Below, piece after piece: positions 1 to 9,688 of a stretch of DNA of 64,000 bases. How positions within the stretch are numbered: position 1 is the first letter of the stretch; every line of letters begins with the position of its first letter. Location of the stretch: contig NZ_WHOY01000031.1 in assembly GCF_009765445.1 (NCBI RefSeq), forward strand, positions 772,273 through 836,272, given 5' to 3'. Source of the DNA: Pantoea sp. BAV 3049 (GTDB lineage: Bacteria; Pseudomonadota; Gammaproteobacteria; Enterobacterales; Enterobacteriaceae). The notes below the pieces were generated by a model, which ran no database searches, was not told the origin of the DNA, and was given only the letters and a program-made list of their open reading frames with translations. The position numbers were made by a program, and so were the translations under genes.

Positions 1-156
1 CCAGCAGTTCTTTGCCTCCCTGACTAATCTCGTGACCATATACATTGGTCAGGACTGCGATATTTTAGCCAGGCAGAAATGTGACCGGTAACGCATCGGC
101 AATCTCATTCGTTACATATGCTTAACATTCATTCTGTAATGGCGAGGAGAAACGGC

Positions 157-1545
157 ATGAGTGCCAGTAAAGCATCGGGGAATAAGCAGAACCGGTTTAC
201 GTGGTTTGTCTGTTTTATGGCGGCTCTTTCGGGCCTGCTGTTCGGGCTTGATATCGGGGTAATTGCGGGGGCGCCACCCTTTCTGTCGAAAGATCTCCAG
301 ATCGGCAACCATGAGCAGGAGTGGGTGGTCAGCTCGATGATGTTTGGTGCCGCAATTGGCGCCCTGGCCGCAGGCTGGATGTCGTCAAAGCTGGGCCGTA
401 AGAAAAGTATGCTGGTCGGGGCGACGCTGTTTGTGATTGGCTCGCTGTGGTCGGCGCTTTCTCCCAATGTGGAATCACTGGTCTTTGCCCGCGTGCTGCT
501 TGGGCTGGCGGTTGGCGTGGCCTCTTACACTGCGCCGCTGTATCTGGCTGAGATCGCGCCGGAGCGTATTCGCGGTTCGATGATTTCAATGTATCAGCTA
601 ATGCTAACCACCGGCATCGTAGTGGCTTATCTTTCCGATACCGCCTTCAGCTACAGTGGCAGCTGGCGGTGGATGCTGGGCGTGATTGCTATTCCGGCAC
701 TGATCCTGTTCATCGGCGTGCTGTTCCTGCCCAACAGCCCGCGCTGGCTGGCTTCGCACGGCCGATTTAACGAGGCGCAACGAGTACTGGATCGCCTCCG
801 TAATACCAGTGAACAGGCAAAACAGGAGCTGGAAGAGATCCGTGAAAGCCTGCAGGTGAAACAGCGGGGCTGGTCACTGTTCCGCAATAACAGTCACTTC
901 CGCCGGGCAGTCTGGCTGGGGATGTTGCTGCAGGTGATGCAGCAGTTTACCGGGATGAATGTGGTGATGTACTACGCGCCGAAAATCTTCAGCATTGCCG
1001 GTTTCTCCAGCACCAGTGAACAGATGTGGGGCACTGTTATTGTCGGCATGGTCAACATGCTGGCCACGCTGCTCGCCATCGGTCTGGTCGATCGCTGGGG
1101 ACGCAAACCGATGCTGACCACCAGTTTTCTGGTAATGGCCGTCGGGATGGGAGTATTAGGTACGTTGCTGCATATCGGCGTGGAAACAGATTTCCGCAAA
1201 TACTTTGCGATTGCGATGCTGCTGATGTTTATCGTCGGTTTTGCAATGGCGGCCGGTCCGGTAGTATGGCTGCTGTGCTCGGAGATCCAGCCGCTGAAAG
1301 GGCGAGACTTCGGCATTACTGCCTCCACAACCACCAACTGGGTTGGCAATATGATTGTCGGCGCAACCTTCCTGACCATGCTGGAGAAGATGGGGAACGC
1401 CAATACCTTCTGGTTCTACGCCGTGCTGAACCTGGTGTTTATCCTGCTGACGATGTGGCTGGTGCCGGAAACCAAGCACGTCACGCTGGAGCATATCGAA
1501 CGTAACCTGATGAAGGGTAAACCGTTGCGTGACATTGGCGCATAA
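157..1545 (+). CDS. galP: GalP-type sugar/H+ symporter (MFS sugar porter)
   Basis: Inner-membrane proton symporter that imports galactose/glucose-type hexoses. The protein follows E. coli GalP closely from the first membrane helix to the end. It has the sugar-porter signatures LGRKKS and DRWGRKP after helices 2 and 8, the QQFTGMN stretch in helix 7, PNSPRWL, and the C-terminal [17 protein letters not shown]. Twelve hydrophobic segments are visible. An upstream in-frame ATG exists at 118, but the ATG at 157 follows AGGAGA (145-150) and gives 462 residues, against 464 for GalP. One oddity is GAPPF where GalP has GALPF in helix 1. AraE is the alternative, but the C-terminal half fits GalP better. 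No catabolic genes adjoin it, so the actual substrate is inferred. Confidence 0.9.
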   Translation: MSASKASGNKQNRFTWFVCFMAALSGLLFGLDIGVIAGAPPFLSKDLQIGNHEQEWVVSSMMFGAAIGALAAGWMSSKLGRKKSMLVGATLFVIGSLWSALSPNVESLVFARVLLGLAVGVASYTAPLYLAEIAPERIRGSMISMYQLMLTTGIVVAYLSDTAFSYSGSWRWMLGVIAIPALILFIGVLFLPNSPRWLASHGRFNEAQRVLDRLRNTSEQAKQELEEIRESLQVKQRGWSLFRNNSHFRRAVWLGMLLQVMQQFTGMNVVMYYAPKIFSIAGFSSTSEQMWGTVIVGMVNMLATLLAIGLVDRWGRKPMLTTSFLVMAVGMGVLGTLLHIGVETDFRKYFAIAMLLMFIVGFAMAAGPVVWLLCSEIQPLKGRDFGITASTTTNWVGNMIVGATFLTMLEKMGNANTFWFYAVLNLVFILLTMWLVPETKHVTLEHIERNLMKGKPLRDIGA

Positions 1546-1663
1546 AGAAAGCAGGAGCCCACAGAATTTCCAGAGAGCGACTGTGGCAAAAAATAATCGA
1601 ACCGGTGACGCGAAATACCATTAAATGTCCGTCAATTTTCAGACATCGGAATGGATTTTCGGG

Positions 1664-2299
1664 TTACCGGTTTTGTTCCAGTACGTTGAGGTAAGCGCAG
1701 AACATAGTTGCCATCTGCTCAGCATAAGCGTCAATTTCCTCATGCGAGCAGCACTGCACCGATAAGCTTTTTCCCACATCACGAAACGTCGTCAGCAGCA
1801 GATTAGCCGCGATGCTGCGCTTATTTTCAGCCAGCTCAGGTAAGGCCTCCTGAATAAAATCCAGAAATACCCGCGAACCGGCGGCCTTAACCTGCTGCGC
1901 TTCAGGTGCGCTGCGATAGAGTGGGGCCGCGTCTGCCAGCGCACTGCGGGTGGCCGCCTCTTCATATTCGGAATGAATAAATGCCATCACCAGCTTACGC
2001 AATCTGGCTTCGGTGGACATCGTCCGATCCTGCAGGATGGCGCTGAGCATATCGCTGGTTTCCTGCCACTCTGCACACTGCAGCCTAAACAGCAGCGCTG
2101 CTTTATTGGGAAAGTACTGATAAAGCGATCCGATACTGACACCAGCGGCCTCTGCCACCCGGGCGGTAGTGAAACGCTGCACACCTTCACGCGCTAAAAC
2201 CTGAGTAGCTGCCTGTAAAATAGCTTCCACAAGCTTTGCTGAACGGACCTGTTTCGGCTCTTTTAATGAGGAAATTCGTGGGGTTAGCTTACTGTTCAT
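1664..2299 (-). CDS. TetR family transcriptional regulator
   Basis: DNA-binding repressor of 211 residues. The N-terminal helix-turn-helix is plain at about residues 41-70 (TTARVAEAAGVSIGSLYQYF, then PNKAALL), and the rest is a helical ligand-binding domain of TetR_C type. It is divergent from the O-methyltransferase at 2394, with about 95 bases between the starts, so it probably represses that gene and itself. The intergenic region carries CGAAT...ATTCG half-sites near 2312-2341 that could be an operator, though the symmetry is imperfect. No strong Shine-Dalgarno precedes the ATG. The ligand is unknown. Confidence 0.85.
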   Translation of the reverse strand: MNSKLTPRISSLKEPKQVRSAKLVEAILQAATQVLAREGVQRFTTARVAEAAGVSIGSLYQYFPNKAALLFRLQCAEWQETSDMLSAILQDRTMSTEARLRKLVMAFIHSEYEEAATRSALADAAPLYRSAPEAQQVKAAGSRVFLDFIQEALPELAENKRSIAANLLLTTFRDVGKSLSVQCCSHEEIDAYAEQMATMFCAYLNVLEQNR

Positions 2300-2393
2300 T
2301 GGCTGCCTGGCGAATGCGATTATTCAATGCGACTGATTCGTCATATTATCAGTTCAGCCATCAGTAACCCAATAATAAATGCAGAGTGACACT

Positions 2394-3095
2394 ATGAATA
2401 CATTAAATACTCAGTCGGTTTCCGCCGTTTTATCGCGCCTGTTCAGTGAATCAGAGTCCGCCTGGTCTGAAGAGTCCGATGTGTCGAAATATTGGGAAAG
2501 TTTACCGGAAGAGGAGCGGCAGAGACTGTTGCGCAGCAAAACGGATTATCTGGAATTTTATGGCCAGATGAAAGACATTCCACTTTCTGTCTCGCGAAAC
2601 ACCGGCAAATTGCTCTATATCCTTGCCAGCAGCAGTCGGGCGCTTAATATTGTCGAATTCGGTACGTCGGTCGGGATTTCAACCATCCATCTGGCAGCCG
2701 CATTAAGGGATAACGGCGGCGGCAGGTTGATTACCAGTGAATTCGAGCCGTCAAAAGTTCAGCGGGCACGACAAAACCTTGCAGACTGCGGGCTGGCTGA
2801 TTTGGTGGATGTGCGTGAAGGTGACGCGCTGGTGACATTAAGCCGTGATTTGCCGGTAACGGTTGATCTGCTGCTGCTGGATGGGGCGAAAGGGCTGTAC
2901 CCGGAAATTCTGGACTTAATTGTTCCACGTCTGAGCCGTGGTGCGCTGGTAATTGAGGATGATGCTGATTTCAACCCAGAATATCTGGAGAAGATCCACT
3001 CTTCAGAGGCATTTATCTCTGTGCCTGTCGAGGACGGGCTGGAGATTTCTCTGTACGTTGGGCAGGGTTGCCTCTGCAAAAAAGCCGGTAACTGA
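2394..3095 (+). CDS. Class I SAM-dependent O-methyltransferase
   Basis: Predicted cytoplasmic methyltransferase of 233 residues, related to the catechol/caffeoyl-CoA O-methyltransferase fold. Visible motifs are the SAM-binding loop VEFGTSVGIST, the acidic end of strand 2 (ITSEFEPSK), and LLLLDGAKGLYPEIL, where the Asp would contribute to metal or substrate binding. An ATG at 2379 is also in frame, but the one at 2394 has a GAG-type ribosome site at a better distance. It faces a TetR gene that likely controls it. The stop codon TGA forms the loop of a perfect hairpin that terminates the convergent dat-ddc operon. The substrate cannot be read from the sequence. Confidence 0.82.
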   Translation: MNTLNTQSVSAVLSRLFSESESAWSEESDVSKYWESLPEEERQRLLRSKTDYLEFYGQMKDIPLSVSRNTGKLLYILASSSRALNIVEFGTSVGISTIHLAAALRDNGGGRLITSEFEPSKVQRARQNLADCGLADLVDVREGDALVTLSRDLPVTVDLLLLDGAKGLYPEILDLIVPRLSRGALVIEDDADFNPEYLEKIHSSEAFISVPVEDGLEISLYVGQGCLCKKAGN

Positions 3096-3106
3096 GTTAC
3101 CGGCTT
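3082..3106 (-). terminator. Rho-independent terminator of dat-ddc, overlapping the methyltransferase stop codon
   Basis: Perfect 11-bp inverted repeat AAGCCGGTAAC/GTTACCGGCTT with a 3-base TGA loop. On the minus strand it is followed by six T residues (complement of 3078-3083), as expected for an intrinsic terminator of ddc. The loop is the stop codon of the convergent methyltransferase, so the hairpin sits partly in that coding sequence. Confidence 0.85.
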
Positions 3107-3131
3107 CTGTATAAAGCGAAACGGGAAAAGA

Positions 3132-4601
3132 TTAAGCCAGCAGCTGTTGTGCCGTGGTCTCAACCAGCGCCAGCAGGACTTTAATGTCCTCCAGGGTCAC
3201 GGTTGGGTTCAGCAGCGTCATCTTCAGGCAGGTCACACCGTTATGCTCGGTCACGCCAACGTTGGCACGGCCGGAGTCCAGCAGGGCATCACCAATCTTC
3301 TGGTTCAGCAGGGCGATAGCGGCATCACCGCTGTCCGCCAGCTGAGCCGGACGATAGCGGAACAGCACGCTGGCCAGCTGAGGTTTCATCACCAGCTCCA
3401 GGGCAGGCTGCTCAGTGAGATACTGTGCTACCTGCTGTGCCAGCGTCACTCCGTGATCGATGATTTCGGCATACTGCTTCTGTCCCAATGCTTCCAGCCC
3501 CATCCACAGTTTCAGCGCATCGAAACGGCGGGTGGTCTGCAGAGATTTGGAGACCAGGTTCGGTACGCCCTGCGCTTCGTCGAACTCGGAGTTCAGGTAG
3601 GCCGCCTGATAACGCATCAGCTCGTAGTGACGCGCTTCTTTGAGCAGGAAGGCACCACAGCTGATGGTCTGGAAGAACTGCTTGTGGAAGTCCAGGGTAA
3701 TGGAGTCCACCAGTTCAATCCCGTCCAGGTAGTCTCGATACTTCTCTGACATCAGCAGCGCGCCGCCCCAGGCTGCGTCAACGTGCACCCAGATGTTATG
3801 CTCAGCAGCCAGACCGGCAATAGCGCGCAGCGGATCGATAGCACCTGCGTCGGTAGTCCCGGCAGTTGCCACGATCGCCAGAATCTGCTCGCCATTGGCT
3901 TCAGCCTGCGCCACTTTCTCAGCCAGATCGTTCAGATCCATCCGCGCAAACTCATCAGTTTTCACCAGAGTGACGGACCGATAGCCCAGGCCCATCAGGG
4001 CCATGTTCTTCTGCACGGAGAAGTGCGCGTTCTCAGAACACAGCACTTTAATCTTCTTCAGATCGCCTGGCAGACCATCCTGCTGAACAGAGTGCCCCTG
4101 GCGGGCAAAGAACGCATCGCGGGCCAGCATCAGACCCATCAGGTTGCTTTGCGTGCCGCCGCTGGTGAACACGCCAGCATCGCCAGACTGATAGCCGACC
4201 TGCGTCCGCAGCCATTCAATCAGCTTGATCTCGATAAGAGTCGCTGACGGGCTCTGGTCCCAGGAGTCCATGCTCTGGTTGGTGGCGTTAATCATCACCT
4301 CGGCGGCCTGGCTGATCACCAGGCTCGGGCAATGCAAATGCGCAACGCACTGCGGGTGATGTACCGACAGGCTATCTTTCAGGAAAAACTCAATCGCGCG
4401 CTCAATAGCGGCCTGGTTGCCCAGGCCCTCAGGATTAAAGTCCAGCTTGATACGCTCACGCAGTTCAGCGACGGATTTCCCCTGATACATTTCAGGTTGT
4501 TGCAGCCACTGCACCACCGCCGCGCTGCTCTGGGCAATGGCTTGCTGGTAGGCTTCAGTGCTTTGCGCTGAAGCGGCCAGAATCGGATTAGACCGGGACA
4601 T
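3132..4601 (-). CDS. ddc: L-2,4-diaminobutyrate decarboxylase
   Basis: PLP enzyme that decarboxylates L-2,4-diaminobutyrate to 1,3-diaminopropane. It belongs to the group II decarboxylases (glutamate/aromatic amino acid decarboxylase fold). The PLP lysine is K307 in LDFHKQFF, and the HVDAAWGGALL cofactor pocket and FTSGGTQSNLMGL are present. The ATG at 4601 follows GGAG and gives 489 residues, whereas an upstream ATG at 4640 would overlap dat. It lies 13 bases after the dat stop, so the two form an operon whose products act in sequence. No siderophore genes are nearby, so diaminopropane synthesis is the likely role. Confidence 0.93.
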   Translation of the reverse strand: MSRSNPILAASAQSTEAYQQAIAQSSAAVVQWLQQPEMYQGKSVAELRERIKLDFNPEGLGNQAAIERAIEFFLKDSLSVHHPQCVAHLHCPSLVISQAAEVMINATNQSMDSWDQSPSATLIEIKLIEWLRTQVGYQSGDAGVFTSGGTQSNLMGLMLARDAFFARQGHSVQQDGLPGDLKKIKVLCSENAHFSVQKNMALMGLGYRSVTLVKTDEFARMDLNDLAEKVAQAEANGEQILAIVATAGTTDAGAIDPLRAIAGLAAEHNIWVHVDAAWGGALLMSEKYRDYLDGIELVDSITLDFHKQFFQTISCGAFLLKEARHYELMRYQAAYLNSEFDEAQGVPNLVSKSLQTTRRFDALKLWMGLEALGQKQYAEIIDHGVTLAQQVAQYLTEQPALELVMKPQLASVLFRYRPAQLADSGDAAIALLNQKIGDALLDSGRANVGVTEHNGVTCLKMTLLNPTVTLEDIKVLLALVETTAQQLLA

Positions 4602-4614
4602 CAACTTACTCCAC

Positions 4615-5997
4615 TCAGACTGGTTTGATACCAGCGGCAATCAGGGCTTGTTCAAACTTATCCATGAAGATCCCCAGCTCGTCGTTGGTAATCAGCAGGG
4701 AAGGGAGCAGACGCAGAACGGTGCCGTTACGACCACCACGCTCCAGAATTACACCCGCTTCGAAGCATTTTTTCTGCAGCAGCGCTGACAGCTCCGGATC
4801 GGCAGGGTAGCTACCCATGTGATCAGGCGCTTCGTTTGGCTTGACGATTTCCATACCAATCATCAGGCCCAGACCGCGCACGTTACCGATGACCGGGAAG
4901 CGCTTCTGCATCTCAGCCAGTTTGCTTTTCAGCCACTCGCCCTGAGCGGCAACTTTGTCCGCGATTTTATTGTCTTTCAGGTACTTGATGGTGGTGAGGC
5001 CGGTAGCCATCGCCAGCTGGTTACCACGGAAGGTGCCGGTATGGTGGCCCGGAGACCAGACATCCATTTCCTTCTTAATACCCAGTACGGCCAGCGGCAG
5101 ACTGCCACCTACGGCTTTGGACATCACGATGATATCTGGCTCAATGCCAGCGTGTTCGAAGGCAAACTGCTTGCCGGTACGGCAGAACCCAGCCTGAACT
5201 TCATCAAGGATCAGCACGATGCCGTGTTCTTGAGTGACTTTACGGATACGCTGCAGCCATTCAGCTGGTGCCGGGTTGGCCCCGCCTTCACCCTGGAGTG
5301 CTTCCAGGATTACCGCTGCCGGTTTGCGAACGCCGCTTTCAACGTCGTTGATCAGGTTTTCGAAGTAGTAGGTCAGTGCCTTAACGCCCGCTTCGCCACC
5401 AATGCCCAGCGGGCAACGGTATTCGTGAGGGTATGGCATAAACTGCACTTCCGGCATCATGCCGTTTACTGCTTCTTTCGGGCCCAGGTTGCCTGTGACT
5501 GCCAGCGCGCCGTGGGTCATGCCGTGGTAGCCGCCGGAGAAGCTGATCACGCCTGAACGGCCGGTGTACTTCTTGGCCAGTTTCAGCGCAGCTTCAACCG
5601 CATCAGCACCGGATGGGCCGGTGAACTGCAGGCAGTACTCTTTGCCCTGACCTGGTAACAGGGAGAGCAGATATTCGGAGAACTGATCCTTTAAAGGCGT
5701 GGTCAGATCTAAAGTATGTAACGGCAAGCCGCTGGTAATGACACTCTGGATGCTCTGCAGTACATCAGGATGGTTATGTCCAAGCGCCAGCGTTCCCGCA
5801 CCGGCCAGGCAATCAAGGTACTGATTGTTCTCAACGTCGGTGATCCAGACGCCCTGAGCTTTCGCAATCGCTAACGGTAATTTGCGCGGATAACTTCTGA
5901 CATTCGATTCAAATTCAGCCTGTCGCGCCAAATAGGTTTCGTTGTTACCATTTGAGGTGTTCGCAACTAAAGTATCAATACGGACTTTATCCGTCAT
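4615..5997 (-). CDS. dat: L-2,4-diaminobutyrate:2-oxoglutarate 4-aminotransferase
   Basis: Class III PLP aminotransferase that makes L-2,4-diaminobutyrate from aspartate 4-semialdehyde and glutamate, the substrate of the following ddc gene. Family features include [14 protein letters not shown], the PLP lysine K294 in [25 protein letters not shown] and GTFRGNQLA. Two ATGs stand side by side at 6000 and 5997. AGGAG at 6009-6005 is better placed for 5997, giving 460 residues. It is the first gene of the dat-ddc pair, with an AT-rich leader upstream. 4-Aminobutyrate aminotransferase is the related alternative, but the ddc partner settles the call. Confidence 0.93.
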   Translation of the reverse strand: MTDKVRIDTLVANTSNGNNETYLARQAEFESNVRSYPRKLPLAIAKAQGVWITDVENNQYLDCLAGAGTLALGHNHPDVLQSIQSVITSGLPLHTLDLTTPLKDQFSEYLLSLLPGQGKEYCLQFTGPSGADAVEAALKLAKKYTGRSGVISFSGGYHGMTHGALAVTGNLGPKEAVNGMMPEVQFMPYPHEYRCPLGIGGEAGVKALTYYFENLINDVESGVRKPAAVILEALQGEGGANPAPAEWLQRIRKVTQEHGIVLILDEVQAGFCRTGKQFAFEHAGIEPDIIVMSKAVGGSLPLAVLGIKKEMDVWSPGHHTGTFRGNQLAMATGLTTIKYLKDNKIADKVAAQGEWLKSKLAEMQKRFPVIGNVRGLGLMIGMEIVKPNEAPDHMGSYPADPELSALLQKKCFEAGVILERGGRNGTVLRLLPSLLITNDELGIFMDKFEQALIAAGIKPV

Positions 5998-6000
5998 CAT

Positions 6001-6435
6001 ATCTCTCCTACAACTCCGGGTTATCTGTAACGCCGTAGTTGAATAAATGAATTTAAAAAAAACTGCAGGTGAAAAACGCGCCCAATATATGGCTTTTCAC
6101 TCTGCATCTCAATCATTAATTTCGTTCAGTTTAGCTTAATATTTTACTATATGAATCAGTATGTTGGTGAGGAAGTGACCGAAGATGCTGTCCTCAGTAA
6201 GATAGGTGGTCATTAATAAGGCACGAAAAGAACAGCTTAAGCACCAAAACGGCACCGGGGGCGGGTTGGCTCGGGGCTGGAATAAACCAAAAAAAGTTAA
6301 CAAATATTACAAGTAAACGAAGCGCGAAATATCCTGGTGTGATTTATTGTGCTAAAAATAGAGTTTATTTACAGCCTATTAACATTCGGTGCGTCAGATG
6401 ATCGGTAGCTTTTTCCGTGATTTTCCTCATGCCGA
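6001..6435. other. Gene-free AT-rich leader upstream of dat
   Basis: About 435 bases without a supported gene. The part next to dat is AT-rich and must hold its promoter, but no operator was convincing. No structured RNA or complete reading frame was seen. Confidence 0.5.
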
Positions 6436-6538
6436 GATGACGGTACAGATGAGACGTTCGAAACATTGCTGGCAAAAACCGGGTTTACGCATTGAGCGCA
6501 TTCTGATGGTGATTTACCGCCAGAGGAGTGAAGGGTGA
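6436..6538 (+). pseudogene. Possible 3' remnant of a methyltransferase gene
   Basis: A short stretch reads ETFETLLAKTGF in one frame and then RIERILMVIYR in the next, ending in TGA at 6536-6538. Joined, this looks like the last helix-strand unit of O-methyltransferases (a leucine-rich helix, then TGF or AGF, then R-x-x-R-V/I). A one-base frameshift near 6481-6490 would explain the split. Nothing recognisable lies upstream, so most of the gene is gone. The identification rests on a very short match. Confidence 0.3.
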
Positions 6539-6539
6539 C

Positions 6540-6984
6540 TCAGATTTCAGCTGGTTTGCGCGTGCAGAGATAAATCAGCGGCACTGCGATTGCATAGACG
6601 GCGATCACCGAAAGCCAGATCGCTCCGGGCCATTCACTGCGCACCACAAAATAGATCGATGAAAATGCCAGCGGAGCAAAGATCGAGGCCAGACTGACCG
6701 CTGAAGCCAGTACGCCCTGGAATTGTCCCTGACGATCGGCATCAACCTGTCGGGTTGCCAGCGCCTGCAACGCTGGAGTTCCTACGCTGCCAAGCGCAAA
6801 AAGGGGCATCACCGCAAACACCATCCAGCCCTGAGTGGTGAAGGCCAACAGCGCCAGTGCCGTACAGGCACAGGCAATCCCCGTCAGTACGGCTCCGCGT
6901 TCGCCCAGCAACCGGGCCGCAGGACCGGGCAAAAATGCCTGTACCAGCGTCTGGCAAATGCCGAAAGCTCCCAGCGACAGCCCA
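6540..6984 (-). pseudogene. C-terminal fragment of a TetA-like MFS efflux protein
   Basis: Only the second half of a 12-helix tetracycline-type MFS exporter remains, beginning in frame at GLSLGAFGICQTLVQAFLPG and running through QALATRQVDADRQGQFQG to the end. The first six helices, the start codon and the promoter are absent. Its 5' edge at about 6980 abuts, head to head, a TetR gene that has also lost its start. This is what a single deletion through a divergent regulator/pump pair would leave. It cannot make a working pump. Confidence 0.75.
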
Positions 6985-7546
6985 TCGACTGTTCCTGGAG
7001 CAGGGTTTTGAGAATGTTACGGTGGATCAGATTGCAGCAGCCGCAGATGTCGGACGAATGACGGTGTTCAACCATTTTCCCCGCAAGGAAGATATGTTCT
7101 TTGACCGTGAGGAAGAGGGACGGGAAACGTTGCGAGAAGCACTGTTGCAGCGCGATCGGCAGATCGACCCCATTGAGACATTACGTTTGCTGGCTCACCG
7201 GCTGATTGCAGAGCAGGTGCCTTATCTTGAGTTTTCGCGCCGCAGCCAGAATTTTGTTGCAACAGTTGAGCGCAGCGAAATTCTTAAAGCGCGGGCGAGG
7301 GCGATTCGTGGGGAACTGGTGCAGCTGGTCGCTCAGTCGCTGGCGGAAAGTGTCGGTAAAGTAGCTGAGGATCCTGACGCCTGGCTGGCGGCTGAACTGA
7401 CACTGGCGACATGGACCGTGGCTTTTATTCAGGCCCACCGTATTTTCATGGGCACTCAGGATTCAAAGGCTGCGACAACGGCTTTCCTCAGACTGGTCGA
7501 TCAGGGAGCACTTGGGGTTAAGGCTGCTTACCCCAGTGGCTTCTGA
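6976..7546 (+). pseudogene. TetR family regulator lacking its N-terminus
   Basis: TetR homology begins abruptly at AHRLFLEQGFENVTVDQIAA and continues through the recognition helix (ADVGRMTVFNHFPRKEDM) to a normal C-terminal domain ending at 7546. The first 10-20 residues and a proper start are missing. The in-frame sequence before 6976 is the antisense of the truncated MFS gene. An upstream ATG at 6857 would make a fusion with nonsense leader residues, so expression is doubtful. It probably once repressed the adjacent pump. Its 3' end overlaps digH by 29 bases. Confidence 0.72.
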
Positions 7547-8867
7547 GATAATCGACGGCTTGCTGAGTCTGTGGCTGATTGAGGTAGTTTTCCCGGAACA
7601 GAATAGTGCCAGCTATCCCTGGCGTGGATTCATTCATTTCAATCTGCTTTTTCAGCTCCGGCACGCCGTTATTTATCGTCCAGTCTGGTTCAATTTTTGA
7701 GGGTTCACCCACTTTGTACAACGCAATGCCGATATAAAGCTGCGTCTTCGTTGGCTTCACCACATCGGCCCACCATTTTGCCAGCACGTCATAGCGGGCT
7801 GCGCTACGTGAGAAGGGCCAGTAGAGCTGCGGGGCAATGTAATCCAGCAGGCCCTGTTGCACCCAGCGGCGGGTATCAGCATAAGATTCATCATAGGCCG
7901 CTGCTCCCCGGGTATCAGAACCGGCGGGATCGTGTGACAAATTACGCCAGACTCCAGCAGGGCTGACGCCGAATTCAACACCGGGTTTCAGTTGCTTGAT
8001 AGTGCGGGAAACCTGTTCAATCAGCAACTGAGTATTGTGCCGCCGCCAGTCCGCTTTCGAGGCAAACGCCTGACCGTATTGCCGGAGGGTCTGGCCGTCA
8101 TTGAGCTGTGAAGCCGCCGTTTCGGCATAAAAATAGTCATCAAACTGCACGCCATCAATCGGATAGCGGGCAACAACTTCGGCCACGATGCTGGTGATCC
8201 AGTCCCGAACTTCCGGGATACCGGGATCGAGAACAAAACGATCGCCAGCGGTACGTACCCAGTCACGGTGCAGGACAAACACGCTGGCCGGATGCAAAGA
8301 TAGCGTACGGTTCAGTTGCGAGACGGTGGACGGTTTGGTGTTAACAGAGACGCGATAGGGATTAAACCAGGCGTGAACTTTCATGCCGCGTTTGTGCGCT
8401 TCATCGAGAATAAATTGCAGCGGATCATAGCCAGGATCGTTGCCAATTTCGCCAGTCAGCATATCTGACCAGGGCAAAATTTTAGATGGCCACAAAGCGG
8501 TGCCGTCAGGTTTAACCTGGAAGAAGACCGTATTGATGCCAAGATTTTGCAGTTTATTGAGTTTCGCGAGCAACGCCTCTTTTTGCTGGCTGATACGCTG
8601 TGCCGGACTCCCGGCAGTCAGCGAGGCAACAGGTGGCCAGTCAAGACGTGAAACGGTTGCCAGCCAGACGCCCCGCACTGGCTCATGACCCTGTGCAGGT
8701 TTGGGCGGAGGTGTCGGTCTGGTGTCAGGCGGTAATGGAGTGACCAGCGATACCGGTGGTGTGGAGGAACAATTGGCCAGTAAAAGAGCCGCGACAATAA
8801 GAGCACCTGCTTTTTTTACTGGCGGTATGCGTAAATATTCGGGAAAGAGAGCGATGATAAACTCCAT
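7518..8867 (-). CDS. digH: Outer-membrane lipoprotein glycosyl hydrolase DigH (YddW)
   Basis: Envelope lipoprotein of 449 residues in the GHL10 (DUF187) family. E. coli DigH is a division-site glycosidase that acts on peptidoglycan strands stripped of their peptides. The N-terminal hydrophobic segment ends in a lipobox (LLLANCSS), followed by a Pro-rich tether and the domain start RGVWLATVSRLDWPP. The catalytic barrel shows NTVFFQVKPDGTALWPS, HAWFNPYRVS, DGVQFDDYFY and EFGVSPAGVWRN. E. coli YddW is 439 residues with the same layout. The ATG at 8867 has no clear ribosome site, but no better start precedes the lipobox. It lies between two decayed loci yet looks intact. Confidence 0.9.
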   Translation of the reverse strand: MEFIIALFPEYLRIPPVKKAGALIVAALLLANCSSTPPVSLVTPLPPDTRPTPPPKPAQGHEPVRGVWLATVSRLDWPPVASLTAGSPAQRISQQKEALLAKLNKLQNLGINTVFFQVKPDGTALWPSKILPWSDMLTGEIGNDPGYDPLQFILDEAHKRGMKVHAWFNPYRVSVNTKPSTVSQLNRTLSLHPASVFVLHRDWVRTAGDRFVLDPGIPEVRDWITSIVAEVVARYPIDGVQFDDYFYAETAASQLNDGQTLRQYGQAFASKADWRRHNTQLLIEQVSRTIKQLKPGVEFGVSPAGVWRNLSHDPAGSDTRGAAAYDESYADTRRWVQQGLLDYIAPQLYWPFSRSAARYDVLAKWWADVVKPTKTQLYIGIALYKVGEPSKIEPDWTINNGVPELKKQIEMNESTPGIAGTILFRENYLNQPQTQQAVDYLRSHWGKQP

Positions 8868-8943
8868 TTTTTACTGGCAATTGTTCCTGAACAAGCATTT
8901 TCTCCTTATCCCGATCAAAGTCAACCATCCCCAGTTGCCTGGA

Positions 8944-9426
8944 TCACAATCCCAGCTCTGACAACCCGGGATGATCATCCGGGCGACGTCCCAGCGGCCA
9001 GTGATATTTGCGCTCAGACTGCTGGATTGGCAGGTCATTGATGCAAGCGAATCGCCGGGTCATCAGGCCGTCTTCGCCAAATTCCCAATTTTCATTGCCA
9101 TAGGACCGAAACCAGTTTCCTGAATCGTCATGCCATTCATAAGCGTAGCGAACGGCGATCCTGTTACCGGTGAAGGCCCACAGTTCTTTAATAAGACGAT
9201 ACTCCAGCTCTTTATGCCATTTGTGGGTGAGGAAGGCTTTGCACTCCTCGCGGTTAGTTACAAAATCGACGCGATTCCGCCACCGGGTGTCAACAGAATA
9301 AGCCAGTGAGACTTTTTCTGGATCGCGGCTGTTCCAGCCATCTTCTGCCAGACGAACTTTCTCGGTTGCTGACTCAAGAGTGAAGGGGGGAAGCGGTGGG
9401 CGTGTGGGTGAAAGTTCGTACATCAT
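8944..9426 (-). CDS. DUF1348 family protein (NTF2-like fold)
   Basis: Soluble 160-residue protein of the DUF1348 group within the SnoaL/NTF2-like superfamily. Characteristic stretches are [18 protein letters not shown], the [15 protein letters not shown] core, [16 protein letters not shown] and the closing [13 protein letters not shown]. The start has two ATGs after AAGGA. It is upstream of digH on the same strand with about 75 bases between. No catalytic role is established for the family. Confidence 0.85.
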   Translation of the reverse strand: MMYELSPTRPPLPPFTLESATEKVRLAEDGWNSRDPEKVSLAYSVDTRWRNRVDFVTNREECKAFLTHKWHKELEYRLIKELWAFTGNRIAVRYAYEWHDDSGNWFRSYGNENWEFGEDGLMTRRFACINDLPIQQSERKYHWPLGRRPDDHPGLSELGL

Positions 9427-9471
9427 CGTTCCTTAGTTGATTAGCTTTTTGACCGTTTACCAGAAACAGAT

Positions 9472-9688
9472 TTATTGCACTGTCAGCGGACAGGCCCGAT
9501 CCAGCAACGAATTTGCAATGGCTTTGGCATTCTCCGCTGCCTCAATATCTCCCGTGACTCTTGCCACGGTTATTGATCCATCAATCAGAATAAGCAGTTG
9601 TCTGGCCAGCACCAGGGGTTGCGCGCACTGAGCCTGTTCACATAACAAGAGGACATACTCCAGCAGTTTTTGTTTATGTAACACCGTA
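9472..9688 (-). pseudogene. C-terminal fragment of a TetR family regulator
   Basis: About 70 residues match the C-terminal ligand-domain end of TetR proteins ([43 protein letters not shown]). The DNA-binding domain is missing. In-frame sequence further 5' is only the antisense of the neighbouring chemotaxis receptor. The 5' edge at about 9688 meets the truncated receptor gene head to head. It cannot bind DNA as a TetR protein. Confidence 0.68.

Noticed and set aside
1-156. CRP or GalR/GalS operator upstream of galP
   Set aside because: Only a TGTGA half-site is visible near 80-84 and its right half does not fit. No galactose operator could be matched.
3132-5997. dat-ddc as part of a siderophore cluster
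   Set aside because: No siderophore synthetase or receptor gene lies nearby and no Fur box was seen before dat.
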